A stretch of DNA of 64,000 nucleotides from Pantoea sp. CCBC3-3-1 (GCF_007981265.1 NZ_CP034363.1:4526001-4590000), one strand, 5' to 3'; numbered from the stretch's first letter, positions 1-11,246 are shown. Notes: generated by a model from the sequence alone, not told the origin. A program made the numbers and translations.

Positions 1-37
1 TTAGACGTCCGCTGGGTTAATAACAACTACGAAGCTG

Positions 38-1046
<1,009 letters not shown>

Positions 1047-1053
1047 ACGCAGA

Positions 1054-1082
1054 ATTTTAGAGCTGAGCAGAAAAGGTGTCAA
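1054..1082 (-). promoter_or_regulatory. str operon (rpsL) promoter
   Basis: On the minus strand a perfect -35 hexamer TTGACA (1082-1077) is followed after exactly 17 bases by TAAAAT (1059-1054), one mismatch from the -10 consensus. This is a strong sigma-70 promoter, as expected for a ribosomal protein operon. It sits in the 124-base gap between tusB and rpsL. Confidence 0.85.
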
Positions 1083-1103
1083 GAAATAACCAGGATATCG
1101 TAC

Positions 1104-1391
1104 TTACCAGGTCATTTGTTGAGGGTGTTTTACCGTCAGCGCGACGAAATCATTATAGCTGATAGTAGCAGTAGTGGATGAAATTTGAGCAGAAAGACCA
1201 CGCGCCTGAATATCCTCCTTTAAGACAAACAGGCTGACAGACGCCTTCCGCAGGCTCTCCAGCGCGCTGCTGCCTTCCAGCGCAGCCAAAACGCCATCCT
1301 GGAGCAACAGGAGATCGTCACCTTCGTTTAGCATCCGCAGCAGTGCGCTGAAATCGCATTTAAAGGGAGAGTTAATCAGCGTATGCAGCAT
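1104..1391 (-). CDS. tusB: Sulfurtransferase complex subunit TusB
   Basis: Subunit of the TusBCD heterohexamer, which relays persulfide sulfur from IscS/TusA to TusE and MnmA for 2-thiouridine modification at the wobble base of Lys, Glu and Gln tRNAs. The 95-residue protein starts MLHTLINSPFKCDFSALLRM, typical of the DsrH/TusB family and of normal length. It is the last gene of tusDCB, 7 bases after tusC, and is followed by the rpsL promoter, as in E. coli. Confidence 0.95.
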   Translation of the reverse strand: MLHTLINSPFKCDFSALLRMLNEGDDLLLLQDGVLAALEGSSALESLRKASVSLFVLKEDIQARGLSAQISSTTATISYNDFVALTVKHPQQMTW

Positions 1392-1398
1392 AGATTCC

Positions 1399-1758
1399 TC
1401 AAAAAGTGATGATACGGTCGTAATTTTCCAACTCGGCCCGCAGCGCTGCGGGGGTTAAAACCTCTACCGGCAGCACTTTTTGTCCATCTAAGGCCAGGCC
1501 TCGTTCGCGCAGCGAAGCAGAACAGGCGTAAAAACGTTCAACATCGTACAGAGGAAGGACGCCAAAAGTGCGAATATAGTCGCGCGCCAGCACCTTGTCA
1601 GGCTGCTGATCCGGCAAAAGTTGCAACACACCGTCGCTGATAAAAAAAAGCGCGATCTCTTCGCTAAGCGCCGAAACGGCCATCACTGCGTCCAGCCCTT
1701 CCCTGCCCGCGCTGCTACCATGAGGTGCCTGAGTAAATACAAAAGCGATGCGGTTCAT
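1399..1758 (-). CDS. tusC: Sulfurtransferase complex subunit TusC
   Basis: DsrF-like subunit of TusBCD, needed for the architecture of the sulfur-relay complex. It has 119 residues, starts [20 protein letters not shown] and contains the conserved [10 protein letters not shown] helix. Its start codon overlaps the tusD stop by one base, which implies translational coupling in the yheO-tusDCB operon. Confidence 0.95.
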   Translation of the reverse strand: MNRIAFVFTQAPHGSSAGREGLDAVMAVSALSEEIALFFISDGVLQLLPDQQPDKVLARDYIRTFGVLPLYDVERFYACSASLRERGLALDGQKVLPVEVLTPAALRAELENYDRIITF

Positions 1759-2132
1759 CAGAATTGCACCAGCCGTTCACAGCTCAGTGCCGCTTCCGCC
1801 AGCGCGCCCAGTCCGGCTAACTGAAAACCCTCAGCCAGGTTAGCCGCAGCACCCGCTTCCTGCTCGCTCGCGATGCCCCGACGCAGTGCTGCCGCCACGC
1901 AAATATTCAGCGTCACGTCGTGCTCACGCTGTAACGTTTGCCAGGCGCGCGTTAAGTCAAACTCGTCGTTTGCGGGCGAAGTCAAACTGCTGGCGTTCAT
2001 TACGCCTTCCCGATAGAAAAAAATGCTGTCAAGTTGGTGCCCTTCAGCCAGTAAAGCTTGGGCAAAAAGCCAGGCGCTGCTGGCCTGCTGTGTGCCATAA
2101 GCGGGCCCGGTAACCAGCAAAGTAAAACGCAT
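1758..2132 (-). CDS. tusD: Sulfurtransferase complex subunit TusD
   Basis: DsrE-like catalytic subunit of TusBCD that carries the persulfide on a conserved cysteine. The 124-residue protein starts [20 protein letters not shown]; the cysteine in the segment [15 protein letters not shown] (about residue 78) fits the active-site Cys78 of E. coli TusD. Its ATG overlaps the yheO stop codon by one base. Confidence 0.95.
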   Translation of the reverse strand: MRFTLLVTGPAYGTQQASSAWLFAQALLAEGHQLDSIFFYREGVMNASSLTSPANDEFDLTRAWQTLQREHDVTLNICVAAALRRGIASEQEAGAAANLAEGFQLAGLGALAEAALSCERLVQF

Positions 2133-2854
2133 TAACGCTCAATCCCCTGTATATCGTCGCTTTTAAACTGGCGAATGTAGAGATAAACCGTATGTTTAGA
2201 AATATTGAGGCGGTCGGCCACCTGGTTAATCGCATCTTTGATATCAAAGATCCCCTTTTCATAAAGGTTAAGGACGATTTGGCGGTTTTTAGCATTGTTA
2301 GAGACGTTGCGATCGCCGCTGACTTCTTCAATGGTAAATTCCAGCGTCTGCATGACCAAATCTTCCACCGAAGAAGCAAAGTTTACCGATGAGGCAACTT
2401 CCTGTGTCTCAGGCGGCATAAACGTCGCCATAATTTGTGAAAAAGGGACGTCGAGATTCATGTTAATGCACAGCAAGCCAATAACACGCTGCTTGTCGTT
2501 ACGGATCGCAATGGTGACGGATTTCATCAGCACGCCGCTTTTAGCGCGGGTGAAATAGGCCTTCGAGACATTACTTGCCGCATCGCGCATGTCGTGCAGC
2601 ATGCGCAAAGCAAGATCGCTAACAGGTGAACCGATCTTACGTCCGGTATGCTCGCCATTCGCGATACGCACGGCGGAGCGATTTAAATCCTCCAGCGAGT
2701 GCAAAACAATTTCACAATGTGAGCCAATAAGCATCGCCAGCCCGTCGACCACCGCTTCATAGGATTTAAGAATAGCGTAATCGGTTTGCCCGAAAGGATG
2801 CTGCTCCAGTAATTCCAGATCGGTCATATCACCGGTAAAAATTGAACCAGACAT
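2132..2854 (-). CDS. yheO: DauR-like transcriptional regulator YheO
   Basis: Predicted DNA-binding regulator with an N-terminal YheO/PAS-like sensor domain (about residues 25-135) and a C-terminal helix-turn-helix (about 185-230; [20 protein letters not shown]). The closest characterised relatives are DauR-type regulators, but no ligand is known for this branch. The chosen start ([18 protein letters not shown]) gives 240 residues and matches the start of the E. coli protein; an ATG 10 codons upstream (base 2884) is also open. It leads the yheO-tusDCB operon. Confidence 0.9.
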   Translation of the reverse strand: MSGSIFTGDMTDLELLEQHPFGQTDYAILKSYEAVVDGLAMLIGSHCEIVLHSLEDLNRSAVRIANGEHTGRKIGSPVSDLALRMLHDMRDAASNVSKAYFTRAKSGVLMKSVTIAIRNDKQRVIGLLCINMNLDVPFSQIMATFMPPETQEVASSVNFASSVEDLVMQTLEFTIEEVSGDRNVSNNAKNRQIVLNLYEKGIFDIKDAINQVADRLNISKHTVYLYIRQFKSDDIQGIER

Positions 2855-3048
2855 TAAGACACCACCCTTAAAAGAGCCCGTCATACGGCGCCAGAACAGG
2901 CTCGTTTTGAAGAAAACATACGGCGATCAGTTTAACAAAAACCAGAAACATCTGTCCTGACCTTTGTCATGAAATCTGTAGGGGATTAGAAAAAGCGGGA
3001 GGAAGGTCAGAAAAAAGCGCCGCCACAGCGAGTGTGACGGCGACAGAA

Positions 3049-3891
3049 TTACTTAGCGGGTGCTGCAGCCGGTGCTTCGGCAGGCGCTGGCGTATTGGCA
3101 TCTGCTTTAGCCGCTGGCTTGATATCCAGCAGCTCCACATCAAATACCAGCGTGGAGTTAGCCGGGATACCAGGCACGCCATTTTTGCCGTAAGCCAACT
3201 GTGGTGGAATAACCAGCTTGATCTTACCGCCTTTCTTCACGTGCTTCAGACCTTCAGTCCAGCCTGGGATGACGCCATCCAGACGGAAAGAAAGCGGCTC
3301 GCCACGAGTATAAGAGTTATCGAACTCCGTACCGTCGATCAGCGTCCCTTTATAGTTCACGACAACGGTATCGCTGTCTGTAGGCGTAGCGCCATTACCT
3401 TCTTTCTCTACCTGATAAAGCAGGCCAGATTCGGTTTTCTTCACGCCTTTTTCTTTGGCGAATTTAGCGGTAAAAGCATCACCTTTTTCGGTGTTCTCTT
3501 TCGCGTCTTTTTCCATTTTCGCCTGGGCTGCGCCTTTCACGCGGCCTTCAAACGCTTGCAGGGTCTGTTCAATTTCCTGGTCAGACAGCTTGCTTTTACC
3601 TGCAAAAGCATCCTGAACGCCGGAGATCAGCTGCTGTTTGTCCAGCGCAATGCCCAGTTTCTCCTGCTCTTTCAGGGAGTTTTCCATATAACGGCCAAGC
3701 GAAGCGCCCAGCGCGTAAGCAGACTGCTGATCGTCAGTTTTAAATGCGGCATTCTTTGGTGCCTGAGCCGGCGCCTGCTGTGGCGCGGCGGCCGGAGCAG
3801 CGGCCGTCGTTTCGGCTGCCATTGTCAGAGGTGCGTTCAGCGCAACGGCCATGGTGGTGGCTAACAGTGTGACTTTAAACAGTGATTTCAT
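3049..3891 (-). CDS. fkpA: Periplasmic FKBP-type peptidyl-prolyl isomerase FkpA
   Basis: Periplasmic chaperone and prolyl isomerase that helps outer-membrane proteins fold. The 280-residue protein has a Sec signal peptide (MKSLFKVTLLATTMAVALNA, cleavage near AAE), an N-terminal helical dimerisation domain (about 50-140) and a C-terminal FKBP domain (about 150-255) with GTLIDGTEFDNSY and VIPGWTEGL. Both the linker after the signal peptide and the C-terminus are rich in Ala and Pro, more so than in E. coli. I chose the ATG at 3891, 6 bases after GGAG; an in-frame TTG at 3903 would precede the signal peptide. It is divergent from slyX. Confidence 0.97.
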   Translation of the reverse strand: MKSLFKVTLLATTMAVALNAPLTMAAETTAAAPAAAPQQAPAQAPKNAAFKTDDQQSAYALGASLGRYMENSLKEQEKLGIALDKQQLISGVQDAFAGKSKLSDQEIEQTLQAFEGRVKGAAQAKMEKDAKENTEKGDAFTAKFAKEKGVKKTESGLLYQVEKEGNGATPTDSDTVVVNYKGTLIDGTEFDNSYTRGEPLSFRLDGVIPGWTEGLKHVKKGGKIKLVIPPQLAYGKNGVPGIPANSTLVFDVELLDIKPAAKADANTPAPAEAPAAAPAK

Positions 3892-4179
3892 CCATTTCTC
3901 CAAAACCGAAGCCTCTCACCTCGGAAATCGTTTACAGACCAGAGTCCGTACTATAAAACCGTGCGCGAGAAAAGTACCTAATCCCGCAATGAAAACTAAG
4001 TTAACTTCCGACCTCTCGTCCTTCCGAAAGTTTCACCACTGAGATGCAGACTGGAAAGCATTTTTTCAACCGCAGCCGGGAAATTAATATGACTATGCCT
4101 GTTTCAGTGGTGTTTTTCCCGTTAGAATCAGAGGAATCCGGCCATTATAGCGGCTTGCACGGCCATAAGAGGTAAACGT

Positions 4180-4398
4180 ATGCAACAAGCCTTGTTTGAA
4201 CAGCGAATGGAGATGCTGGAAAGCCGACTGGCTTTTCAGGAACATACCATTGAAGAGCTAAACCAAACGGTGGTTCATCATGAACTGGAGATGGGACGCC
4301 TGCGTGAACAGATGCGTCTGCTGACCGATAAACTGAAGTCGGCTGCGCCATCGATGATCGCTTCCCAGTCGGAAGAGACGCCGCCGCCGCATTACTGA
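4180..4398 (+). CDS. slyX: SlyX family protein
   Basis: Small protein of unknown function, conserved in Proteobacteria and found next to slyD. It has 72 residues, mostly one amphipathic helix with heptads ([20 protein letters not shown]), and is predicted to be a coiled coil. The C-terminus ends in a Pro-Pro-His-Tyr motif typical of the family. It converges with slyD across a bidirectional terminator. Confidence 0.93.
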   Translation: MQQALFEQRMEMLESRLAFQEHTIEELNQTVVHHELEMGRLREQMRLLTDKLKSAAPSMIASQSEETPPPHY

Positions 4399-4418
4399 GT
4401 GTTTATCTCAGAAACAAA

Positions 4419-4442
4419 AAGGCCACCTGTCAAGGTGGCCTT
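4419..4442. terminator. Bidirectional terminator between slyX and slyD
   Basis: AAGGCCACC and GGTGGCCTT form a perfect 9-base stem with a 6-base loop. On the minus strand the stem is followed by TTTTTG, giving a good intrinsic terminator for slyD. On the plus strand TTAAATATTT follows, which is weaker for slyX. Confidence 0.85.
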
Positions 4443-4459
4443 AAATATTTCATTGAAGC

Positions 4460-5008
4460 TTAGTGGCTGCAGCCACAACCGCCGGTACCGCAACCGCCTT
4501 TACCATGATCGTGGTCGTGATCGTGGTCATGGTGATGGTCGTGCTCGCCGTGAACGTGGCCATGAGCCAGCTCTTCTTCAGTGGCTTCACGAACCGCTAC
4601 CACTTCAACGTTGAAGTTCAGGTTTTGACCCGCCAGCATGTGGTTGCCATCAACCACGACGTGATCGTCTTCCACTTCAGTGATTTCGACCGGAACCGGG
4701 CCCTGATCGGTTTCTGCCAGGAAGCGCATGCCAACCTGCAGTTCGTCAACGCCCATGAATACGTCTTTCGGTACGCGCTGCACCAGATTGTCGTCATACT
4801 GGCCGTAGGCGTCGTCAGCTGAGATGTTCACTTCGAACTTGTCGCCGGCTTCGTGATTTTCCAGCGCTTTTTCCAGACCAGAAATCAGGGAACCATGACC
4901 GTGCAGATAGTCCAACGGTGCGGTCACCGGAGACTCATCAACCAACACGCCGTCTTCTGTACGTACCTGGTATGCCAGGCTGACCACCAGGTCTTTTGCT
5001 ACTTTCAT
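4460..5008 (-). CDS. slyD: FKBP-type peptidyl-prolyl isomerase / nickel metallochaperone SlyD
   Basis: Cytoplasmic prolyl isomerase with an inserted chaperone flap, which delivers nickel to hydrogenase maturation. The 182-residue protein has the FKBP core (about 1-70 and 120-145), the IF insertion, and from about residue 148 a tail dense in His and Cys (for example HDHHHDHDHDHDHGKGG followed by CGTGGCGCSH) that binds metal. The tail is shorter than in the 196-residue E. coli protein. SlyD is also the host factor for phage phiX174 lysis protein E. Confidence 0.97.
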   Translation of the reverse strand: MKVAKDLVVSLAYQVRTEDGVLVDESPVTAPLDYLHGHGSLISGLEKALENHEAGDKFEVNISADDAYGQYDDNLVQRVPKDVFMGVDELQVGMRFLAETDQGPVPVEITEVEDDHVVVDGNHMLAGQNLNFNVEVVAVREATEEELAHGHVHGEHDHHHDHDHDHDHGKGGCGTGGCGCSH

Positions 5009-5147
5009 GATTACTCCTAACCGTTTGAGAGCTTTGAGCCCTTATTTCACTGACCATTTGCCAGTGCGAAAGGCTCTAAATTGCGTCGATTGTAATGAAT
5101 TTCAACGCCGCTGTACGATACAGCTTAAAAAAAGCTGAGCGATAACG

Positions 5148-5342
5148 CTACTCAGGATGAAAAATTCCGATCACTTGCTCGTTAGTGCGAACCTCATCAC
5201 GAACGTGTTTATCCGCTTCGCGCATCTGATGGCCGCACTTAACACACTCTACAACATCGATATTATTCTCTTTCCACAGCGCCAGTGTATCTTTCGCCTG
5301 ACATTTTGGACAGGTTGCGCCGGCAATAAATCTTTTACGCAT
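5148..5342 (-). CDS. yheV: YheV family putative zinc ribbon protein
   Basis: A 64-residue protein of unknown function. Two CxxC pairs (CPKCQ near residue 11 and CVKCGH near 34) form a likely zinc ribbon. It sits 12 bases after kefB, as in E. coli, and is probably co-transcribed with kefGB. Its molecular role has not been established. Confidence 0.92.
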   Translation of the reverse strand: MRKRFIAGATCPKCQAKDTLALWKENNIDVVECVKCGHQMREADKHVRDEVRTNEQVIGIFHPE

Positions 5343-5354
5343 AATGTTCCCGCT

Positions 5355-7160
5355 TTATTCAAATTCATCCCAACCGTCAATCTGACGCTTCTCATGCTGC
5401 ATCTCGGCCTGGAAAATGTCTTCCAGCTCGCGCCGGGCTTCTTTCACACGTGAAATTTGCTGGCTGTCTGCATGATTCGGCATCAGCTCGCGCAGCATCC
5501 GCATATCCAGACGACGGAAATGCTGCTGGGCTCTGAATGCCTGATGAGGATGCATACCCAGCGTCATCAGCGTTTTGCGACCCAGTTCCAGCGCACTGGA
5601 GAAAGTTTCACGCGAGAACTGGGTAACGCCCGCCTGAATAAGTTCATGCGCTTCCACACGTCCCCGCGCTCTTGCCAGTATCTGCAAATGCGGGAAATGG
5701 TGCTGGCAAAGCCTGACGATTACCATCGCATCTTCCGGGCCGTTGCAGGTTATCACTATCGACTGCGCCGTTTCCGCCCCGGCCGCACGCAGCAGCTCCA
5801 GTTCGGTTGCATCCCCATAGTATACTTTGTAACCGTAATTGCGCATCAGGCTGACCGCACTGATATCTCGCTCCAGCACGGTAATGCGCTTTTCATTGGC
5901 CATCAGCAGACGGGCTACTACCTGACCAAAGCGGCCGAAACCGACCACGATGACTTCAGGCTTATCATCTTCGACAAACGGTTTTTCGTCGCTATCGTCG
6001 CCATCGTTAAAGCGTTTTTCCAGAATTTTATCCACGCCCTGCATCAACAGCGGCGTGGTCATCATCGACAGCGTGACCGTCACCAGCAGTAGCGGCATCT
6101 GATCGCCACTGAACAGCCTGGCCGACGAAGCCGCAGAAAAGAGCACAAAAGCAAATTCACCGCCCTGACTCAGCACCGCCGAAAATTGCAGTCGCTCAGA
6201 GCTGCGCAGACCGAAAATGCGAGAAAGCAGATAGAGCATGCCCGCTTTCACCGCCACCAGCACAATCACCCCTGCCAGAATCTCGAGGATATGGGTATAA
6301 AGCACGCCTAAGTTGAGCGCCATCCCTACGGAGATGAAAAACAGCCCAAGCAACAGGCCTTTGAACGGTTCGATGGCCACTTCCAGCTCGTGGCGATATT
6401 CACTTTCTGCCAGCAGAATACCGGCGATAAACGTGCCCAGCGCCATCGACAGGCCGAGTGCATCCATAAACAGTGCAGAACCCAGCACCAGCAGCAGTGA
6501 TGCTGCGGTAAAGACTTCGCGCACGCCGGAAGCGGCGATATAGCGGAAAATCGGCCTGAGCAGATAGCGGCCACCAATCAGCATGCCTGCAAACGCCAGC
6601 ACCTTTAAGCCCACTTTCATCCAGTCGGTATGGCCACTGTCGCCGCCCGCCAGTAGCGGCACCAGCGCCAGCGCCGGGATAACGGCCAAATCCTGGAACA
6701 GCAGCACTGAAAAGCCGAGCTGTCCGGACTCGTTGCGCTTCATACCTTTGTCGCTCATCAACTGAAGCGCCATTGCGGTTGAAGACATCGCCAGGCCAAG
6801 GCCGCCGATGATCGCCGCCTGCCAGGAGAAATCGGTTAGCCAGAGCAGGCCACCCAAAATCGCCGCACTAAAAATCACCTGTGCCGCGCCCACGCCAAAG
6901 ATAGAGCGGCGCAGCTCCCAGAGCTTTGAAGGATTCAGTTCCAGCCCGATGATAAACATCAGGAACACCACGCCCAGTTCAGAGAAATGCAGGATCTCTT
7001 CTACGTCGCTGATAAAGCCCAGCCCCCAGGGGCCAATGGCGATACCGGCCAGCAGATAGCCCAGCACTGCGCCAATGCCGAGACGGGCGGCGATCGGTAC
7101 AGCAATAACCGCAGCAAAAAGATAGACCACGCCAGCCGTAAGCAGGGTTTGTCCTTCCAT
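5355..7160 (-). CDS. kefB: Glutathione-regulated potassium/proton antiporter KefB
   Basis: Inner-membrane K+/H+ antiporter kept shut by glutathione and opened by glutathione adducts, so that cytoplasmic acidification protects against electrophiles. The 601-residue protein has about 12 transmembrane helices of the CPA2 exchanger family (1-380), then a cytosolic RCK/TrkA-N domain with the Rossmann motif [17 protein letters not shown] (about 402-418). The start [10 protein letters not shown] overlaps the kefG stop by one base, which indicates coupling. The reading frame stays open for 43 codons upstream inside kefG but is not the expected N-terminus. Confidence 0.97.
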   Translation of the reverse strand: MEGQTLLTAGVVYLFAAVIAVPIAARLGIGAVLGYLLAGIAIGPWGLGFISDVEEILHFSELGVVFLMFIIGLELNPSKLWELRRSIFGVGAAQVIFSAAILGGLLWLTDFSWQAAIIGGLGLAMSSTAMALQLMSDKGMKRNESGQLGFSVLLFQDLAVIPALALVPLLAGGDSGHTDWMKVGLKVLAFAGMLIGGRYLLRPIFRYIAASGVREVFTAASLLLVLGSALFMDALGLSMALGTFIAGILLAESEYRHELEVAIEPFKGLLLGLFFISVGMALNLGVLYTHILEILAGVIVLVAVKAGMLYLLSRIFGLRSSERLQFSAVLSQGGEFAFVLFSAASSARLFSGDQMPLLLVTVTLSMMTTPLLMQGVDKILEKRFNDGDDSDEKPFVEDDKPEVIVVGFGRFGQVVARLLMANEKRITVLERDISAVSLMRNYGYKVYYGDATELELLRAAGAETAQSIVITCNGPEDAMVIVRLCQHHFPHLQILARARGRVEAHELIQAGVTQFSRETFSSALELGRKTLMTLGMHPHQAFRAQQHFRRLDMRMLRELMPNHADSQQISRVKEARRELEDIFQAEMQHEKRQIDGWDEFE

Positions 7161-7714
7161 TAAGTGCCTCCATAAGGCAAAGGCGACGTCAGCCAGTCGC
7201 TGTAGGCTCGCGCATAGTTTTTCATGACTGCTGGCGTCTGCCGCCGCGCCCAGTAAATAATCATCGGCGTCAGCCAGTGCATACTGCACATCTGCGCGGT
7301 CAGTTCGAATGGCCGCATAATGTCTGACATCGGATAGCGGTTAAGCCCTTCCTGATGGTAAGCCGCTTCTGGCTCGCCGGTGGTGATCACGCTGCGCCAG
7401 TATTTTCCTTCCAGCACGTTACCGCCAGGACCACTGGCAAAACCGCGCGACAGCACGCGATCCAGCCACTCCTTCAGCAATGCCGGACAGCTGTAGGTAT
7501 ACAGCGGATGCTGGAACACAATAATCTCATGCTCGCGCAGCAGCTGTTGTTCGTAATGAATATCAATAAAAAAGTCGGGATAGTGCGCATACAGGTCGTG
7601 CACCGTCACGTTTGGCAGGTCTTTTGCCGGCTGCAACAACACCCGATTGGCAATCGAGTCTTGTGATTCCGGGTGGGCGTAAAGCAGCAAAACTTTGGGC
7701 GGCTGCGACATCAT
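7160..7714 (-). CDS. kefG: KefB ancillary NAD(P)H oxidoreductase KefG
   Basis: Flavodoxin-fold quinone reductase-like subunit required for full KefB activity. The 184 residues start [20 protein letters not shown] and include the family motifs [20 protein letters not shown] and GFASGPGG. The start was chosen by matching the 184-residue E. coli protein; an in-frame start 7 codons upstream exists. It is the first gene of kefG-kefB-yheV. Confidence 0.96.
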   Translation of the reverse strand: MMSQPPKVLLLYAHPESQDSIANRVLLQPAKDLPNVTVHDLYAHYPDFFIDIHYEQQLLREHEIIVFQHPLYTYSCPALLKEWLDRVLSRGFASGPGGNVLEGKYWRSVITTGEPEAAYHQEGLNRYPMSDIMRPFELTAQMCSMHWLTPMIIYWARRQTPAVMKNYARAYSDWLTSPLPYGGT

Positions 7715-7836
7715 TCCCCTCCAAATCGTCGTCACGGCGGGGAAATTCCGCTACCATGCTCGACGCAACGGAATTCTGGATTCCGAAAAGCAATTATGAT
7801 GACTTAATTTAACATATTCTGACTATTACGGCGCTT

Positions 7837-9738
7837 ATGATTGTCTTCTCTTCTTTACAAATACGACGCGGTGTCCGCGTACTGCTGGATAATGCCACCG
7901 CCACCATTAACCCCGGGCAAAAAGTGGGTCTGGTGGGGAAAAACGGCTGCGGTAAATCCACGCTGCTGTCGCTGCTTAAGAACGAGATAAGCGCCGATGG
8001 CGGCAGTGCCACCTGGCCAGGCAACTGGTCGCTGGCCTGGGTCAACCAGGAGACGCCCGCGCTTGCGGTGCCGGCTATCGATTATGTTATCGACGGCGAT
8101 CGCGAATTCCGCCAGCTTGAAGCCGAACTGGCCAGAGCGAACGAAATCAACGACGGCCACGCCATCGCCACGCTGCACGGCAAGCTGGATGCGATTCAGG
8201 CATGGACAATACAGCCACGCGCGGCCAGCCTGCTTAACGGTTTGGGCTTTTCTCAGGAGCAGCTACAGCGCCCGGTGAGCGATTTCTCCGGCGGCTGGCG
8301 CATGCGTCTGAATCTGGCGCAGGCGCTGCTTTGTCGTTCAGACCTGCTGCTGCTTGATGAACCGACTAACCACCTGGATTTGGATGCGGTCATCTGGCTG
8401 GAGCGCTGGTTGAAAAGCTATCAGGGCACGCTGATCCTGATTTCCCATGACCGTGACTTCCTCGATCCGGTGGTGGATAAAATTCTGCATATCGAACAGC
8501 AGTCGATGTTTGAATACACCGGCAACTACAGCTCATTCGAAATCCAGCGCGCCACCAAGCTTGCCCAGCAGCAGTCCATGTTCGAAAACCAGCAGCAAAA
8601 AGTGGCACATCTGCAAAGCTTTATCGACCGGTTCAAGGCCAAGGCCAGCAAAGCCAAACAGGCGCAGAGTCGCATTAAGATGCTGGAGCGCATGGAAATG
8701 ATCGCGCCAGCACACGTCGATAACCCGTTTACCTTCAGCTTCCGCGAACCGGAAAGCTTGCCCAATCCACTGCTGAAAATGGAGAAGGTCAGTGCCGGCT
8801 ACGGCGATCGCATTATCTTAAACTCCATCAAACTGAACCTGGTTCCCGGTTCGCGCATTGGTCTGCTCGGGCGCAACGGCGCGGGCAAATCGACGCTGAT
8901 TAAGCTGCTGGCGGGTGAGCTTACGCCTCTGAGCGGCGATATTGGCCTGGCGAAAGGCATCAAACTTGGCTACTTCGCTCAGCACCAGCTGGAGTTTTTA
9001 CGCGCGGATGAATCACCCCTGCAACATCTGGTTCGTCTGGCACCCAAGGTACTTGAGCAGCAGCTGCGGGACTATCTGGGCGGCTTTGGCTTCCAGGGCG
9101 ATAAGGTCACGGAAAACACCGAACGTTTCTCGGGCGGCGAAAAAGCGCGGCTGGTGCTGGCATTAATCGTCTGGCAGCGCCCTAACCTGCTGCTGCTTGA
9201 TGAACCGACCAACCACCTCGATCTCGACATGCGCCAGGCACTGACCGAAGCGCTGATTGATTTTGAAGGCGCGCTGGTGGTGGTGTCGCACGATCGCCAT
9301 CTGATTCGCTCGACGACCGACGACCTCTATCTGGTTCACGACGGCAAAGTCGAAGCCTTTGACGGCGATCTGGAAGATTACCAGCAGTGGCTGAGCGATC
9401 TGCAAAAGCAAACCGCGGTGACCACAGAACCCAAACAGGACAACACCAACAGCGCTCAGGCGAAAAAAGATCAGAAACGGCGCGAAGCGGAGCTGCGTAC
9501 CCAGACTCAGCCACTGCGCAAGCAGATTGAAAAGCTGGAAAAGCAGATGGAGAAGCTGAACGCACAGCTTGCCGAGGCTGAAGCAAAACTGGGTGATACG
9601 GCAATTTACGAACAGAGCCGCAAGGCCGATCTCACTGCCGCATTAAAACAGCAGGCGGAAGCGAAGTCCGCGCTGGAAGAGTGTGAGATGGCATGGCTCG
9701 ACGCGCAGGAACAGTTAGAGGCAATGCTGGCTCCCTGA
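7837..9738 (+). CDS. yheS: ABC-F family ATPase YheS
   Basis: Soluble twin-ATPase of the ABC-F family; such proteins bind the ribosomal E site and rescue or tune stalled translation. The 633-residue protein has ABC domain 1 (Walker A GKNGCGKST, signature FSGGWRMRL, Walker B LLLLDEPTNHLDLD), the P-site interaction linker (about 235-300), ABC domain 2 (GRNGAGKST, FSGGEKARL, a second DEPTNHLDLD) and a C-terminal coiled coil (about 530-630). In E. coli yheT follows directly; here about 8.9 kb of accessory genes intervene. Confidence 0.97.
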   Translation: MIVFSSLQIRRGVRVLLDNATATINPGQKVGLVGKNGCGKSTLLSLLKNEISADGGSATWPGNWSLAWVNQETPALAVPAIDYVIDGDREFRQLEAELARANEINDGHAIATLHGKLDAIQAWTIQPRAASLLNGLGFSQEQLQRPVSDFSGGWRMRLNLAQALLCRSDLLLLDEPTNHLDLDAVIWLERWLKSYQGTLILISHDRDFLDPVVDKILHIEQQSMFEYTGNYSSFEIQRATKLAQQQSMFENQQQKVAHLQSFIDRFKAKASKAKQAQSRIKMLERMEMIAPAHVDNPFTFSFREPESLPNPLLKMEKVSAGYGDRIILNSIKLNLVPGSRIGLLGRNGAGKSTLIKLLAGELTPLSGDIGLAKGIKLGYFAQHQLEFLRADESPLQHLVRLAPKVLEQQLRDYLGGFGFQGDKVTENTERFSGGEKARLVLALIVWQRPNLLLLDEPTNHLDLDMRQALTEALIDFEGALVVVSHDRHLIRSTTDDLYLVHDGKVEAFDGDLEDYQQWLSDLQKQTAVTTEPKQDNTNSAQAKKDQKRREAELRTQTQPLRKQIEKLEKQMEKLNAQLAEAEAKLGDTAIYEQSRKADLTAALKQQAEAKSALEECEMAWLDAQEQLEAMLAP

Positions 9739-9744
9739 GCCAGC
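9726..9744. other. Stem-loop over the yheS stop codon
   Basis: GCTGGCTC and GAGCCAGC form a perfect 8-base stem around the yheS stop codon, 18 bases from the convergent nadV stop. There is no T-run on either side, so termination would not be classic intrinsic. It may protect mRNA 3' ends. Confidence 0.35.
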
Positions 9745-9761
9745 ACGTTACATCCCCATGT

Positions 9762-11246
9762 TTACGCTGCTAACCGCTGGCGCAGCACCGACAGATCTTC
9801 TACGTTCATGAGTTTGCCATTCAGAAAGCGGGTTTTCAGCTCTCCACCTTTCTCCTGCGCCCAGCTCTGCTGATCCAAAAGGTAATATTCGCCCGCCTCG
9901 TTCCGCTCCACCCGCAGTAAACCTTTCGCTGATTTTTTCAGGCCGCTGTCGGTTTTAGGCTGCTTGAAGATTGCCCGGCCAACACCGTTTACCTCTCCCC
10001 ATGTGGCTTTCATAGCAAAGCCGAAGGTATCGCGGGTATTGTACTGATAGGTGTATGAACCTACGCCGAAAACCACATTGCTGCTGGCAAAGCCTTTTGC
10101 TTCCAGGCGGCTGAGGATCTGGTTCGCCCGCTCAAGGGTAATAGAATCGCCATAAATCAGACCGACATGGGGATCGAGCACCTTATAGCCCCTGGCATTT
10201 ACCGTCCCCCCGAAGATATCCCAGAGGACTTCCACCGAGCCTTTTTGTTCTGGCGTCCGTGACGGATGCCGATCGCTATCGTCCCCCGTGCCGCACAGAA
10301 TTTCTACCGGATCGCCGCTGTCTGGCCGGAATACCAGCCGACCTTCCCGCGCCATAATTTCGCTTTTTAACTCGCGACTGTATTCGGTCAGTACTTTCCA
10401 GTAATCCCAGGTATCGGAAACCACGGAAACAAAACCCTGGGGATACAGCTCGGTTAGCAAACGGCGAAACGTGGCGATTTCTCCCTGCTCTTCGCCCATA
10501 CACATCACGCTATGCTCAGTCGCCGGGATAGTACCCGCAATAAAGTAATCCTCCGCTGGCGTGTAATACTGGCGGGCATAGAGAATTGAAGGAATGCTGT
10601 CGGTGCCGGTAAAACTTAACAGGTGTCCCATGCCTGACTGAGCGGCATCATGCAATCCCGACATCCCGCGGAAGGAAAAATCGTGACACTGGAAATCAAT
10701 ATGCTGACCATCGTCGCACGTCTGTTCAGCCCAGCGCTGGCAAATCTGGCGATAGTGATGCGCCACCGTTGCATTGGTTGAGGACTTCCACAGCTCTGCC
10801 GACATGACGCTTTCGAGATAATTTACCAGCCAGAAAAATTCATCCAGGGTATTGGTGATGGTTAACACCGGAATTTTCATTGGGACTTTACTGCCTTCAT
10901 CCAAACTTTTGATTTCCAGTGGCAAATAGCCAAGACGGTGCAGCGCACGAATATGTTCCACGCTGACCGCTCCCTTACCGAGATAGCTATCCATTAGCTG
11001 CTGGTAGTCGTCTACAACCTGATGCTCTGGCTGAGCGAAAAACTTCTCATTGAAGAGATCCACCATAAACCACTGTAAAAAGCCCTGCAGGCCAAAAAAT
11101 ACCAGCCGGTCGTCCGCAATGGGTGAGGAGAAGTAGCGATTTCCGCGCGGCGTGAAATTGGAATAAACCCGGTTAGTTCCCTGCGGGTACTGTTCACGGT
11201 GGGACGTTTTGTAACCGTCGATAGCTAAAATGGGATTAAATTGCAT
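9762..11246 (-). CDS. nadV: Nicotinamide phosphoribosyltransferase family protein (NadV; possible nicotinamide ADP-ribosyltransferase)
   Basis: NAMPT-family enzyme, classically joining nicotinamide and PRPP to give NMN. The 494-residue protein matches the family from ILAIDGYKTSHREQYPQGTN onward. Residues corresponding to the active site are present: Arg193, Asp216 (FTGTD), the phosphorylated His245 (GTIPATEHSVM), and Arg307/Asp309 (FRPDSGDP). The ATG at 11246 has a good Shine-Dalgarno (AAGGAG) and overlaps the end of the upstream prs homologue by 11 bases. The pair faces an NrtR-type repressor gene. Phage homologues of such pairs act on ADP-ribose rather than ribose phosphate, so substrate choice is open. 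Confidence 0.9.
   Translation of the reverse strand: MQFNPILAIDGYKTSHREQYPQGTNRVYSNFTPRGNRYFSSPIADDRLVFFGLQGFLQWFMVDLFNEKFFAQPEHQVVDDYQQLMDSYLGKGAVSVEHIRALHRLGYLPLEIKSLDEGSKVPMKIPVLTITNTLDEFFWLVNYLESVMSAELWKSSTNATVAHHYRQICQRWAEQTCDDGQHIDFQCHDFSFRGMSGLHDAAQSGMGHLLSFTGTDSIPSILYARQYYTPAEDYFIAGTIPATEHSVMCMGEEQGEIATFRRLLTELYPQGFVSVVSDTWDYWKVLTEYSRELKSEIMAREGRLVFRPDSGDPVEILCGTGDDSDRHPSRTPEQKGSVEVLWDIFGGTVNARGYKVLDPHVGLIYGDSITLERANQILSRLEAKGFASSNVVFGVGSYTYQYNTRDTFGFAMKATWGEVNGVGRAIFKQPKTDSGLKKSAKGLLRVERNEAGEYYLLDQQSWAQEKGGELKTRFLNGKLMNVEDLSVLRQRLAA

Noticed and set aside
3034..3864. A 276-codon open frame opposite fkpA
   Set aside because: It is a shadow of the fkpA codon pattern, rich in Arg, Phe and Cys, with no recognisable domain or ribosome site.
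4463..4560. Repetitive GTGATCGTGGTCATGG-like tract as a simple repeat or operator
   Set aside because: It is simply the His/Asp-rich tail of slyD read on the other strand.
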